Of a stretch of DNA of 64,000 bases, positions 19,892-30,888 are shown piece by piece. Source of the DNA: Astragalus membranaceus (lineage: Eukaryota; Streptophyta; Magnoliopsida; Fabales; Fabaceae); NCBI GenBank assembly GCA_039519185.1, contig CM076847.1:83799100-83863099 (forward strand), read 5' to 3'. Made by a program: the position numbers and the translations under genes. The notes under the pieces are model-generated. The model made no database searches, was not told the origin of the DNA, and worked only from the letters and a program-made list of their open reading frames with translations. Numbering within the stretch: the first letter of the stretch is position 1; the number at the start of each line of letters is the position of its first letter.

Positions 19892-21683
19892 GCTGCCCCT
19901 CTTTATTTCACATTTCGCCAAGAAATATGAATTGGCCTTTTCATATTTGTTGGTGAAATGGAAATAAAGATATAGGAATAATACTAATTTTGTCCGCTCC
20001 AGAAAAGCTCAAATTTTCTTTTTGTTATTTTCTTTTTGAGAAAAGGGGGTTAACACTTGTCGCATTAACGGGAAAGCAGTAAATTGGGAAAAGCGGTAAA
20101 TTGGGAATTCGGAGGTTGCCTAAAAACCTTCTAGCGAACTCTGGTCGAGTCCGAGCTTTGGGGGTGGCCTTTTCGAGCGGCCGATCAACATCAGGTCCGG
20201 AACTGATTTGATCAATGGATTTACGCTATGCCTTAGGCTGACACAACTAATCCGAAGGACTTAACGAAGTCTGATGGATCCATCGCGCGCTCGTACACGA
20301 TGTTGTGATCTGTGGAAGGAGTTCACTAACTCTGTGTTGATGGAGTTTACTAACTCTGTGTTGATGGAGTTTACTAACTCTGTGTTGATGGAGTTTACTA
20401 ACTCTGTGTTGTGGTGATTTTCTAAAAATGAGATTTTTGGGACTCTCTGGTCCGAAGTAACTTCTCTCTTGGATGGTGCATGAAATGCATGCACTTGGGT
20501 ATTTGGGTGCACATGAATGCAATGATTGATTTTGGGTGGGATGCTCTTTCTGTTTGATTTTCATTCTTTTCTTTTTCTTTTGTTATTCTTTCGCTCTTTC
20601 TGAGATGCGAATTTGAAAGTGTAATGCACTAATGTTTGATGCCATGGAGTGACGAATGGTATGGATGATATGAGAATGATGAAGGATATGAAGATGTTGT
20701 GTTCTTTTATGTTCCGTCTTCTGTGATTTTCTCTTTTGTTTTTTTTTTGTTTGTTCTGTTTGTTTTCTTTAAGCAGCTTTCTTTTTTCTGCTTATTTGTT
20801 TTTTCTTCTTTGGCACTTCTTTTTTGCTGGTTAAATCGATCTGCTGGACGGAGGCTGTTCCAGGACGATGATCCCGCGAGGATTGTATACTGGTTCGTCA
20901 CGACTGTTTTTTCGCAATTTTATTCACTTGGGAAATCACTTCTTTCTGTATTTTTCAAAGATTTCGCAATGATCCTGTAATGCTCTGAATGTGCACATGT
21001 TTTGCAATTCGATTTCATCAATCATAAAAGTTATTATTTTGAAAGAAACTGAATAGATGAAAGTAGAGACACGAAAAGCACACATATGAAAGAAAAGTTG
21101 GACTTTTACTGATATAGAAATTGGACGTGCAGAAAGTCACGCCAATCGAAAGTGCATTGCAATCTTTCTTTTAAACTACAAAAAATACAAGCAAAAGGAA
21201 CAGATCTCGTGGTTCCAATCTCTGAAGTAACGGTGCCCACCGTCCATACTCATAATACTGATCACCCCCTTATCCGAACCTTTGGAACGCTGATTGCCTC
21301 TTTCTTTTCTCAAGCCCGAGTTTTCTGACCCTAATTTTTGCCTGGATCGCCCTTTGTGGGTTTTCAATCCACCGGGCCACTCTGATTTTGCCTAGGTCGC
21401 CCTTTGCGGGTTTTCAACCTAGCGAGCTGATTTTTCCTTGGCTTATCTTTCTCTTTTTTCGTCTATTTTTCTAGGCATAATACTTCTTGACCACATCTGA
21501 GTTCACCGGATTTGGGATCTCATCTCCGTCCATGTTTGCCAGAATTAAAGCTCTTCCTGAGAATGCCTTCTTCACCACATAAGGTCCTTCATATTTGGGA
21601 GCCCATTTGCCCCTAGAGTCTGTCTGAATCGGCAAGATCTGTTTGAGCACAAGATCTCCTTCTTGGAATTCACGAGGACGGAC
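19892..21683 (-). mobile_element. Truncated second Ogre tail (3' UTR and integrase end) fused to the Ogre A 5' LTR
   Basis: This stretch repeats 4671-6458 almost exactly: polypurine tract, 3' UTR and the last codons of integrase. On the - strand the order is therefore integrase tail, 3' UTR, PPT, LTR, PBS, ORF1 and so on, so one LTR serves two internal regions. Unequal LTR recombination or tandem insertion followed by deletion would explain it. The rest of the upstream element is missing. Confidence 0.9.
21471..21683 (-). pseudogene. Integrase C-terminal fragment of the truncated Ogre tail
   Basis: About 71 codons that match the end of the Ogre A integrase frame (REFQEGDLVLKQILPIQ, KYEGPYVVKKAF, VVKKYYA). 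The homology stops after base 21683. The fragment has no start and cannot act alone. Confidence 0.85.
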
Positions 21684-21718
21684 GTGCGAAACTGCCCTGT
21701 AGGACGACGTGCGAAACA
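21681..21718. other. Rejoining point with short filler duplication
   Basis: The sequence GACGTGCGAAAC occurs at 21681-21692 and again about 25 bp on (within 21705-21718), flanking ACTGCCCTGTAGG of the host repeat. Host sequence resumes here. Confidence 0.6.
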
Positions 21719-21946
21719 ATCTCTAGAAACGACATACATGACTTGCAAAATTAAAATAGCATTCATAAAGCTCGTCACGAGATCCAAAATCAAGATCGAT
21801 TAAAACATGTTCGATTACAAACGTCTCGGATATGGTCGAGCCCTCAAAATTTCGAATTACACGACGAAGTTCTGAGTCTATGCAAAACTTGATTGGATAA
21901 GTATACACCCAGAACTTCTGCAAAAGATAAAAAATGCTGAAAATCA

Positions 21947-24650
21947 TTAAACATCTGAGATCGGAAAGATGGCGGTCTTCTCATCCGTCTGTGAGTCGAC
22001 CTTTACAATGCAGTTTCCATCGACCTCATGATCAGCATGAATGATCGCCCGGTCTAGTGGAAGCGGAGGATGAAGTAAAAGAACCTGCAGAAGAGCGCCT
22101 TCAAAGCCTTCCTTATGCATCTCAATTGCCACTTCAGTAGCCTGCTTTTCATCTTTCTTGCTTTGTTGAAGGGCAGCTTGACTCTTGTCTAGTCGAGCTT
22201 GAAGTTCGGCAATTCGGGCTTCGGGATTGGTGCTAGTTTCCACCCTCCCTTCCGAGGCCTTCTTGAAGTCATCCTCCAGCTCGGAAATACGATCTTCCAA
22301 ACTCCTCACCTGTCTTTTTGCCTCAGCTTCGGACTCCTCTAGAGCTTTCACCTGATCTTCAAGCTCCTTCACACGAGCTTCAGTAGTCTCGGCACGACAC
22401 AAGGCAGATTCCTTCAACGCCGCAAGAACCTCTTGGCCTTCCTTCAAAGTTCGAAGCTCGGACTTGACACGGGCCAGCTCATTGGTCCTCAAAGACATAT
22501 CCTCCAAAAGTTTGACACGTTTGACCTTCTCGGCCTCCAACAAATCTACAGACATAACAAGGAAGATATCAAAACTAAGAGGAAAATCTTAAACGAATCA
22601 ACAAAACCATCAGAATTAACAAGGATCCTACCTTTAGCTTGCTTCTCATACTTCTGCTTCTCGATCTTATGAACGTCGGCAAGATTCACAAAGATCTGGG
22701 CCGATGCTGTAATGGGATCCTCCCGTCATTAATCGAAGTTTTGCTCTAGGAACTTCTCGTCCAAAGGAACGACCTTAAATTTGTGCTTGGATCTCTTCGA
22801 AGCTTTGGCCTTCTTTGCCGATCTCAACTCATCCTCGGCACCAGCTCGTCCCTGTTTTACAAAAGTCCCGATTTCGACACCCTTCCCAACAGGAGGGGAA
22901 GAATCAGACAAAATCTTGATCCCTTTTCCTCGATCTGCCTCGGCACTGACCAGGTCTTCTTGGGTAACAGTGGTGATTGGTTCAGCAGGGATGGAAGCCT
23001 CGACAACGGGCTGAGGTGGCGGAGATGTTTGTGAATCAACGCCTTCTTCTTCAGCATCGACCGATTGCATCGCCAACTTCTTCAGAAAAGCGAACCTCTT
23101 TGGTGCCATCGTATCTGAAAAACAAGAAAAAATAAGTTATATCACTTGCAGAAAACTCAAATACACAAAAATCCGCTCCAAAAAGACGATCTACCTAAAA
23201 CCCTTTGCACTTGCACCCGCTTCCCGGCCTGGACTAAACGATCCGTAGGGATACCTCGATATTTATGCTTTGAATACGGAACCCTTTGGGAAATCAAAAT
23301 CAAAATCTTTTTAGTGAGGAGATCTTCAGCACTCAATCGATCCTCGCCGACGGAGTAGGAATGTGTACACCGGTTAAAATGACCGTGACTCCAACCGATA
23401 GGGAACTTGGTGGACTCCAAAATCCGACCATCAGCTCCGAACTTGCCTACACTGTCGACGGCCTTGCCATTTACCGGTTCGACCCAGTAAAATAATTGCT
23501 TCCAACTTCCCCTCAGTGAGTCCGCATAAGCTCTGAAGATTTTCGCGCCTCGTCTCGAGTGAAAGCTGACATGCTCGCGACCGGACTTACCCTCCCCACT
23601 ATTCTGATTAAGATCGAACAAATGGAAGAAAAGTTGAGGCGACACCGGTCTCCCCAGATGAATACACATCAGCTCGAAGGCTCGGAGGAAACCCCACGCA
23701 TTTGGATGTAGCTGGGAGGGTGCTACGTCCAACTCCGCCAGAACGGTCTGTTGAAGAAAGGTAAAGGGAGGCCGGATGTTCATATCATTGATCGTCACGT
23801 GGTACATGGTAAATTTAAGCTCTCCTACCCAGGAAGCCACGTGCTCTCCATCTTTCATACCTTCAATCCTCCAAATATTTCCAGAGCGCCCAGCGATTTT
23901 TTGAGCTACTGGCCCTAGATTATGGCCAGGTCAGAACAACGATTCGATTTCCAAAACCTTGGTGGAAACCCAATCATAAGGGCGAACCTCTCGCACCGGA
24001 ACATCATGAACTCCAGGACCAGTGCTGGAATAACCTTCAACTGAAGCATCAGAAGCTCGACTCGTACTTGACTGGTTTATGCTGCGACGTTCTTGAAATT
24101 CCTCAGCGTCGTCCTGATCAAAGTCATCTTCGGGCGTTGAGCTCATCCCAAAGTCGGAATCAAATCTCTCTGATTCAAGAGTATTCGAACTCCCCTGCCT
24201 TCCCCCCGATTGAACCTCTTCGTCAGATTCCGAGGAGAGAGCCACCACATCGATCCTGCAATCATCCTCCATAACTTCCGCAACATCTGTGTCGGACTCA
24301 TTAACACCGTCAACAGGAGAAGAACTTCCACCATCAAGACCGTCCTCCGCTTGCTCACTTGTCGGAGTGGAGGACGGATGATCTTGCTCGTTTGGAGCAG
24401 CAACCACTGTCTGATTCTCCCGATCTTCAGGAACGTCACCACTGGAGTCCATGAGTTTTACAAACTCGTTTCGATATTCAGTTATATCCCTACGGGTTTG
24501 TTTGGTCCTCACCAGGTCGAATCTGCAGAAATGGGGGACGAAATGTCGGGATTGAACGTCGCAAATGGGTTCGCGAGCAAGTCGGAACCCGACCTGACGG
24601 CCCCCACTCTGAGCGAACAAATAAAGGACTTGGGGGGATCCAAAACGCAA
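21947..24650 (-). pseudogene. Antisense multi-exon gene of the Retand-type element (putative gypsy-type transposon / Transposase_28-like protein)
   Basis: Three exons on the strand opposite to pol: 24650-23195, 23114-22632 and 22546-21947. The introns of 80 and 85 nt have GT-AG ends and pyrimidine-rich acceptors. Exon 1 has an acidic Ser/Glu/Asp-rich N-terminus and then the domain known in plant annotations as putative gypsy type transposon (INDMNIRPPFTFLQQTVL, LHPNAWGFLRAFELMC). Exon 2 carries a Lys-rich, nuclear-signal-like KKAKASKRSKHK. Exon 3 is a long coiled coil. Breaks: TGA at 23931-23933 in exon 1, and TAA-TGA in frame near 22729 in exon 2. Such antisense genes are known in Tat/Retand elements; function unknown. 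Confidence 0.8.
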
Positions 24651-24864
24651 AACAAATAGAAAATAATTAAAGACTGACCTCGAAATAAAGCAGAAGAGAT
24701 GATCGGATCTGAAAGAAATTTTTGCTTGTCAATCTACTGTTGAGCTCCGCTTGAAATGCTTTAAACTATCGCCGAGTCCGATTTGCTCGAAGAGAAGCTC
24801 GACAACTCAAGACTGGTAATGAGAGCAAAAGGAGTTAAATAGCAACAAAAATGGAAGTGACCTC

Positions 24865-24874
24865 CTATTTATAG
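24865..24874 (-). promoter_or_regulatory. TATA box of the antisense gene
   Basis: CTATAAATAG on the - strand (the site is palindromic in its outer bases), about 215 bp before the first ATG of the antisense frame. It supports independent transcription of that gene. Confidence 0.5.
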
Positions 24875-25253
24875 TGGGGTGAATATCATGGGTTGGGCCT
24901 GGAAGTCGAATCAACACGTCCAATCAAAACCCAAAATTCACGCACTAAAAACAAGACGTCGCCATCATTAGCCGCCATCGTAATACGCGTCGTGTCAGAA
25001 ACATTTAATGCCTAACACAGAATACGAAGCATTGATTCCTCTACTCAACGAAAAATAGCCGCCTTTTTGAGTCCCTCAAAGAAAAGCTCGGTACATCTCG
25101 CGATCGGTCAATAAATCGAGCTCGGTACGTCTCATGATCGACTTAACAATCAAGATCGGTATCCCTAGAATAAATGAAACTTCCACACAAAACACCTACC
25201 GACAACGTAAGGTCGCATCAGCTTATCAAGTCAAGATCGCCCCTCAGGCGACC
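24875..25253 (+). other. Region between antisense gene and polypurine tract
   Basis: Non-coding. It carries a short repeat with AGCTCGGTAC and TCTC-TGATCG at about 25080-25145. Nothing else recognised. Confidence 0.5.
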
Positions 25254-25269
25254 AGACTTGGGGGGCCAC
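25254..25269 (+). other. Polypurine tract of the Retand-type element
   Basis: AGACTTGGGGGGCCAC directly before the LTR start TGTTATGG, the usual arrangement in Tat elements. Confidence 0.8.
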
Positions 25270-25688
25270 TGTTATGGTAATGGTATCACTGATATTTACA
25301 CCCCCTGCAAGGCCCATTAACCAAGTAGCCCATATCCAGAAAATCTAACCCAATCAATCAACGGTTCAGATACCTCTGCAAGATCTGATGGTTCAGGATC
25401 ATCAAAGCAAACTTCACTCAAACTCTATAAATACCACGTTCAATGATCATTAAAGACAGAAAATTTCTCCAACCAACATTGATTCATTAAAATACTGACT
25501 TGAGCATTGGAGTATTCTTGCAGGTACAACACCGCCATCTCAAGATCGAACATCACTGATCAAGGACGACATCTACCAACTACTTCGGACAACTCGTCAA
25601 GGTCGGAAGTACGGTACAGAACAATCAAGGACGACATCTACCAACTACTTCGGACAGCTCGTTAAGGTCGGAAGTACGGTACAGAACA
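25270..25688 (+). repeat. 3' LTR of the Retand-type element
   Basis: 419 bp, starting TGTTATGGTAATGG and ending GGTACAGAACA. It has a TATA box CTATAAATACC near 25425. The block TACTGACTTGAGC-TTGGAGT followed by GCAGGTAC is shared with the Tat C LTR (61142-61178), so both belong to the same lineage. The last 130 bp are a 65-bp direct duplication. Confidence 0.8.
25559..25688 (+). repeat. 65-bp direct duplication at the LTR end
   Basis: 25559-25623 and 25624-25688 differ at two positions and both end in GTACAGAACA, so either could serve as the LTR terminus. Confidence 0.85.
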
Positions 25689-26049
25689 AGAACAAGTAGA
25701 TTATAAACAAACACCAATTATGGGCTACCAATACATGGTACTACCAATAGATTAATTATAAACAAAAAAAAGCTATTGGCAGTACTAAAAATGATAGTTA
25801 TATGTATTTAATTTTTTATATTTCATCTCTAAATTTTTTTTGTTGATCCCTCTCAAAGAAGATTCCCTTTGAATGTGAATTCAACGAAGGGGGAATTGAT
25901 TGAGGAGTTACTAGTACTTTTGTTTGATCTGAGAACTATACCATTGTATTTTGTGTAAACTTTACAATAACAAAAAAAAACGTTTTGTTTTTATTTTTGT
26001 TATATACAAATGTCTGTAAACATGAAACGGGTTAAAATTAAGGTGATAA

Positions 26050-26077
26050 CTAGATCTTACCCCGTGCGATGCACAGG
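26050..26077 (-). mobile_element. Helitron-like 3' terminus
   Basis: On the - strand the sequence reads CCTGTGC-ATC-GCACGGGG, then TAAGAT, then CTAG followed by T. A hairpin with this core a few bases before CTAG, next to a T, is the known Helitron 3' end. One stem pair is mismatched. The body would extend rightwards from here; I could not find its TC end, so only the terminus is claimed. Confidence 0.5.
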
Positions 26078-26346
26078 ATATCATTATGAAAAAATAGATA
26101 GTATTATACATATTTTGATTAATTAGGTACTTGAACTATTTGATATGCACTACATTATTGGAGAATTTTATATAAAAAAACAAATTTAACTCACATATAA
26201 AGCTATGTGTTGAAACAATATTAGTAACAAATATCGAGGTTAGATTCTAAAATGAAAAAAAAATGTTCACTTAAGTATATATGTTCAGTTAAAAATGAAA
26301 ACAAAAATAGATCTTTTTTTTTTCAGGGAAAAAAATAAAATTATTA

Positions 26347-26735
26347 CGTATTTTGTCACGAAACTAAATTTATTTTTCACCAAACTAGTTATTGAGGAAA
26401 GAACTTTGCGTTATTTGAACAGTTAAATTTTTTTCCGAATCATAAAGTACCACACAGTTTAGCGTCGCACTTTACGTATTTTGTCGTTTAAGTAAATTTT
26501 TCCACCAAACCAATTGTTGAGGAGCGAACTTCGTGTATTTGAACAATTAATTTTTTTCCGAACCCTAAAGTACCTCAAAACACAAATTAGAACTGCAGTT
26601 TACATACTTTGTTACAAATTTAATTTTTATTTTCACAAAACTGATTATTAAGGAACGAACTTCGCATACTGGAACAATTAATTTTTTTTAAACTCTAAAG
26701 TACCACAAAACACACGGTCTAATATCAATTTTGCC
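26347..26735. repeat. Three diverged tandem copies of about 128 bp
   Basis: Copies start near 26347, 26477 and 26606. Each carries TTTTG-C, CACCAAAC-like, GAACTT-G, GAACAATTAATTTTTTT and TAAAGTACC blocks in order. The copies are well diverged from each other, so the array is old. Confidence 0.7.
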
Positions 26736-27460
26736 TTAAGACTAAAAGATAATATCATTAAAAAATACATCTTACTATAGCTGGACCCACCCAATGCACA
26801 TGCATTTTTTTCTTGCAAATTGAACATATCTATTTTCTTCCTCACACAATAATTGCGGGACCCACTAAAATGATTGTGGAACCCACCTAAAATTTGGCTC
26901 CAAAACACCACCACCAAACTTACTTACATTCAACTTAGCCTTAAGGGTATTAAGATTATTACTCTCTTTGTTTTTGGTAGTTTTGACCTTTTATTTTATT
27001 TTTTCAAAATAATAGTACTTTTAAAAACTCAATGTACAATTTACCAAGTTTTTCAAATATATTATTTATATTTATTGAGTCTTTTTTAGTCCCAAAGTAA
27101 GAATTAATTGTCCCAAGACTCTTTTATTTTGATTTCAATTATCTTAAGACACATAAAAAGAGGTATTTTGATTTAAAGGAATGGAAAATACCGGGTAAAA
27201 CTAGGTGTTCACAATATTGATATGTGATAGGTAGAACAAGCATTTGAAATACAAAAGAATTGGCGGATCGACCCCCACATTGATAAAGAAATAAGGGAGA
27301 GAAGTAATAGATGTGTAAGTGGTGTGAGAAAAGAGAGACATGGAGGAATAAAAAGCCGTTGAATATGAGTGTTTAAATTTATGGGTTCTCAAATATAACA
27401 ACAGTTTGAAATATATATTTTACGACCATGATTTTTGGACAGTTATAAATATAAAGAAAA

Positions 27461-27640
27461 ATGCTAGCAATTCTCTTTTACATTCTCTCTTCAACAATTA
27501 CTCTATAATTGATTCAAATTCACTACTAAATTGATGAGTCCCAATTTCCAAAGTGGAGAACACACGCGAATTTAATTTAACCAATCATATAAAATGAGTA
27601 TTGGAAAGAATATGTAAAAGAGAGTATTCTTAGCGCTCCA
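27461..27640. mobile_element. Small MITE candidate
   Basis: ATGCTAGCAATTCTCTTTTAC at the left and the reverse complement of GTAAAAGAGAGTATTCTTAGCG at the right pair at about 20 of 25 positions across 180 bp of non-coding DNA. A clean target duplication was not found. The copia element begins 4 bp to the right. Confidence 0.5.
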
Positions 27641-27643
27641 CAC

Positions 27644-27864
27644 TGTTGGGGATATTCTCCTTGAGAGGAGAGGAGAGAGAGAGCGAAAATAACATAAAAT
27701 AGAAAACTGTAAAAATGAAAAACTTGTTATTCAGTAACAGTTCGACACCTTATATATAGCTAGTGTTGATGGTGTCGAAAGCTCATATAGCTAGTTGAAC
27801 TGAATGTGTCGAAAACTTATATAACTAGTTACAATCTAAGCAATTGAATTACAAACATATTTCA
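27644..27864 (-). repeat. 3' LTR of the copia element
   Basis: TGTTGGGGATATTC to CATATTTCA. It matches 32125-32353 apart from a shorter GA microsatellite and a few substitutions. A purine-rich AAGAGGGAATAT on the - strand precedes it. Confidence 0.9.
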
Positions 27865-27874
27865 ATATTCCCTC

Positions 27875-28123
27875 TTAATTCACATTGCTAAGTGACACCA
27901 TCCCAAGCATTGTCCTTAATTCTTCAAATCTTCCCTTTTGCAATGGCTTGGTCATTGCATCAGCTACTTGAAGTTCTGAGCAGCAGTATTGCAGGTTCAG
28001 CTTCTCCTTGTTGACTTGATCACGCAAGAAGTGATACCTAGTTTCTATATGTTTCGACCTTCCATGCGCAACGGGATTTTTGGCCAAATCTATTGCAGAT
28101 TTGTTGTCTATCAGCAACTTCAT
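27875..28123 (-). pseudogene. Copia RNase H, C-terminal end
   Basis: About 82 codons with IDNKSAIDLAKNP, HGRSKHIETRYHFLRD and ADAMTKPLQ, the last part of the copia RNase H and the usual polyprotein end. It is one frame away from the preceding segment, so a short indel near 28123-28135 separates them. Confidence 0.85.
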
Positions 28124-28725
28124 TACTGAGTTCTTGTGTAGTCCAGTTCAGTGAGCAACATGCTCAGCCATGATGCTTGGCAGGCTGCAAAGGAAGCAGC
28201 CACATACTCTGCCTCACAAGAGGACAGGGCTACTATGCTTTGCTTCTTGGAGCACCATGAGATGGGTGTTGTTCCATACATAAAGACATAGCCACTTGTG
28301 CTTTTCCTGTCACATTTATCTCCACTCCAATCCGAATCTGTGTAGCCAAACACTTCGACAGTAGCAGAAGATTCAGTCTTGCTAGGGAACAGAATACCAT
28401 GATTTTGTGTTCCCTTTATGTACCTAAGCACTCTTTTTGCAGCCATTAGATGAGAAGTTTTTGGCTTCTCCATGAATCTGCTGATCAATCCAACACTAAA
28501 CATAATGTCAGGTCGTGTGTTGCAGAGGTACCTAAGGGATCCAACAATCTTTTTGTAGAGGGTGGCATCTACTTCACTCTCTTCCCCATCCTTCGACAGC
28601 TTTTTGCTTGTGTCGATTGGAGTGGAAACTGGTTTGCAATCACCCATCTTGAATCTGTCCAGGACGTCTGCTGCATACTTATTCTGATGCAGAAATGTAC
28701 CTTTGCTTGTCTTCATAAATTCCAT
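28124..28725 (-). pseudogene. Copia RT C-terminus and RNase H N-terminus
   Basis: About 200 codons with KMGDCKPVSTPID, LRYLCNTRPDIMFSVGLISR, RVLRYIKGT, GYTDSDWSGD and SSCEAEYVAA, covering the RT thumb/connection and the RNase H active region. It is in frame with the RT segment before it, but a TGA stands at the Gly codon usual between YFL and MEF. Confidence 0.9.
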
Positions 28726-29439
28726 TCATAAGAAGTATGATAGGTGTCCCAAATCACTCATTTCGAATTCAGACACCATCACCTTCTTGAAGGAGTCAAC
28801 TTCAGTCTCATTGCTGCCAGTCACTAGTAGATCATCTACATACAAGCACAGCAGCAGCTGAGTTTCAGCTCCAGTCCTTTTAACATACACACCATGTTCA
28901 TTGGTGCATCTAGTGAATTTTTGAGCCAAGAGGAATTCATCAATTCTCTTGTTCCATGCCCTTGGGGCTTGCTTAAGTCCATACAGGGCCTTCTCAAGCT
29001 TGAACACCTTGTCTTCTTGTCCCTTTAACTCAAATTCAGGTGGTTGGCAAACATAGACTTCCTCCTCCGAAGGTCCATTAAGAAAGGCTGATTTTACATC
29101 AAGTTGATGTAGGGGACAGCCTCTATGACTTGCCAAGGCCACTACTAGTCTTATGGTCTCAATTCTGGCTACAGGGGCAAAGACTTCATTGAAATCCAAG
29201 CCAGGCTTCTGTAGGAAACCTTTAGCTACTAATCTGACCTTATACTTGGCCACTTCTCCATTGGGTTTGACTTTAGTCTTGTAGACCCACTTCACATCTG
29301 TTGCTTTCTTTTGCTTTGGAAGTTCGACTAACTTCCATGTGCCATTTTTCTCTATTGACTTCAGCTCATCCAGCATAGCTTTCTTCCACTGTTTGTTATT
29401 AAGTGCCTGCTCTAGACTCACTGGTTCTGCCTCAGCCAT
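28726..29439 (-). pseudogene. Copia reverse transcriptase
   Basis: About 237 codons. It starts within the conserved WKKAMLDELKSIEKNGTW block and continues through KWVYKTK, EVFAPVARIETIR, HQLDVKSAFLNG and ALYGLKQAPRAW to the catalytic LYVDDLLVTG (YVDD codons at 28831-28842). The catalytic residues are kept. The segment between integrase and RT (29440-29798) is open only in short pieces and contains stops. Confidence 0.9.
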
Positions 29440-29798
29440 CAGTGCAAGGTGATTCAGGTCTCCCTCTGCTGTAATAGCAGAATCTGGGAATGTATCAAAT
29501 CCTACTAGCCTTACTGATCTCTTCCTTTCCCTCTGAGACCTTCTGATAGGTGCTTCAGTTTCTGCAGTTTCAGTAGCTTCATTCTGATCATCTGGATCCT
29601 GAATCTCATCAAAATCCAGTATTATAGTTCTTTCACAGCCTTCTTCATTCTAAGTATCCCAGTTCCAATTCTTGGACTCATCCACTATGATGTCTCTGCT
29701 CTTCACTATATCCAACAAGGATCATTTTTTGTGCCCTATCATCCAGCTTCTTTCTTAGTTGCTCAGGGACATGTCTGTAGCATAATGAGCCAATTATT

Positions 29799-30449
29799 CT
29801 AATTAAGATGCTTGACACTTGGCTTTCTTCCTAGCCAAGCTTCTTCAGGTGTCTTCCCAATCATTCTTTTTGTGGGGCATTTGTTCAGAATATACACTGT
29901 TGTGGCTACTAATTCTCCCCATAAACTGTGAGGTAGCTTCTTTTCCTTCATCATACTTCTCACCATGTTGAGCATGGTTCTGTTTTTCCTCTCAGCAATT
30001 CCATTATGCTGAGGTGTGTAAGGTGAAGTGACTTCATGTACTATGCCTTCTTTTTCACAAAGCTTTACAAATTCATGTGAGTTGTACTCACCACCTCCAT
30101 CTGTTCTAAGGGTTTTGATTTCACATTCACTTTGCTTCTCAATCATCACCTTAAAGTTCTTGAATGTTTCAAGTACTTCACTCTTCTTATTGATCAAGTA
30201 CACCCATGTCATTCTAGTGTACTCATCAATGAAGGTGACAAAGTAATTGTTCCCTCCTAATGAACTGACCTCAAAGGGACCACAAACATCAGAGAATATC
30301 ACCTCTAACTTCTTCTTTGCTCTGCCTGGCACCTCTGATTTGAATGAGTTTCTAGGTTGCTTTGATTTGCAGCATTTATCACATACTTCACCAGGCATTT
30401 TCACTGCTGGCAGCCCATGAACCATTTTCTTCTCATGTAGTTGTCTCAA
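29799..30449 (-). pseudogene. Copia integrase
   Basis: About 216 codons: GAG-pre-integrase end with CDKCCKSKQPR, then the core with FSDVCGPF (first Asp), RTDGGGEY (second Asp) and TPQHNGIAERKNRT (Glu). The DDE triad is therefore intact. A TGA just upstream (30450 region) replaces the Trp usual before KWHRRFGHLNF, cutting it from the protease part. Confidence 0.9.
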
Positions 30450-30452
30450 GCT

Positions 30453-30888
30453 CTTGAAGTTTAGGTGGCCAAATCTTCTGTGCCACTTTCAGTTCTCATC
30501 ATCGACAGTGGTTGTGAGGCATTGCTCTTCGACTACTTGCAATTCGACCTTGAATGTTTTGTTACTTTGCATTGGCACCTTCAGGATGCTCTTGTTTAAA
30601 TCAAACAAGCTGAGACTGTTATCATCCATTTCGACAGAGAATTTCTTCTCAATCATCTGCCCAAGACTCAGCAGATTACTCCTCATCTTTGGCACAGAAT
30701 ACTTCCTAAATGTAGTTCCACTTTACATCATTCGACAGAAACTTTATGGTGCCAATTCCTTCTGCAGTGACTCTGTTGTTATCTACAAATCTGATTCTTT
30801 TACTTATTTGCTTCAGTTCGACACACCACTCCCTATGGCAGCACATGTGGTTTGAACATCCTGTGTCGAGATACCATTCATCAGATTT
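30453..30888 (-). pseudogene. Copia protease and linker, with stops
   Basis: Directly after the stop of the zinc-knuckle segment the same frame reads EWYLDTGCSNHM, the retropepsin-like DTG site (codons at 30859-30867). NLLSLGQMIEK follows further on, a conserved linker before integrase. At least one stop near 30720 interrupts it. Confidence 0.75.

Larger units (their letters stand above)
1..25688 (+). mobile_element. Tat/Retand-type Ty3/gypsy element, 3' portion, split by an Ogre insertion
   Basis: The segments 1-1304 and about 21684-25688 read as one element broken by Ogre A. In + order they hold the integrase C-terminus, two tandem repeats of about 290 bp, an antisense gene, a polypurine tract (25254-25269) and an LTR (25270-25688). 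A 3' tandem repeat plus an antisense ORF between INT and the 3' LTR is the known layout of Retand-like Tat elements. The 5' LTR, gag and most of pol lie left of the window. The lineage is inferred from layout and protein similarity recalled from memory. Confidence 0.75.
25689..27460. other. AT-rich intergenic DNA
   Basis: No gene recognised. It contains the Helitron-like end and the tandem repeat listed separately. The small open frames here have no domain or plausible context. Confidence 0.6.
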
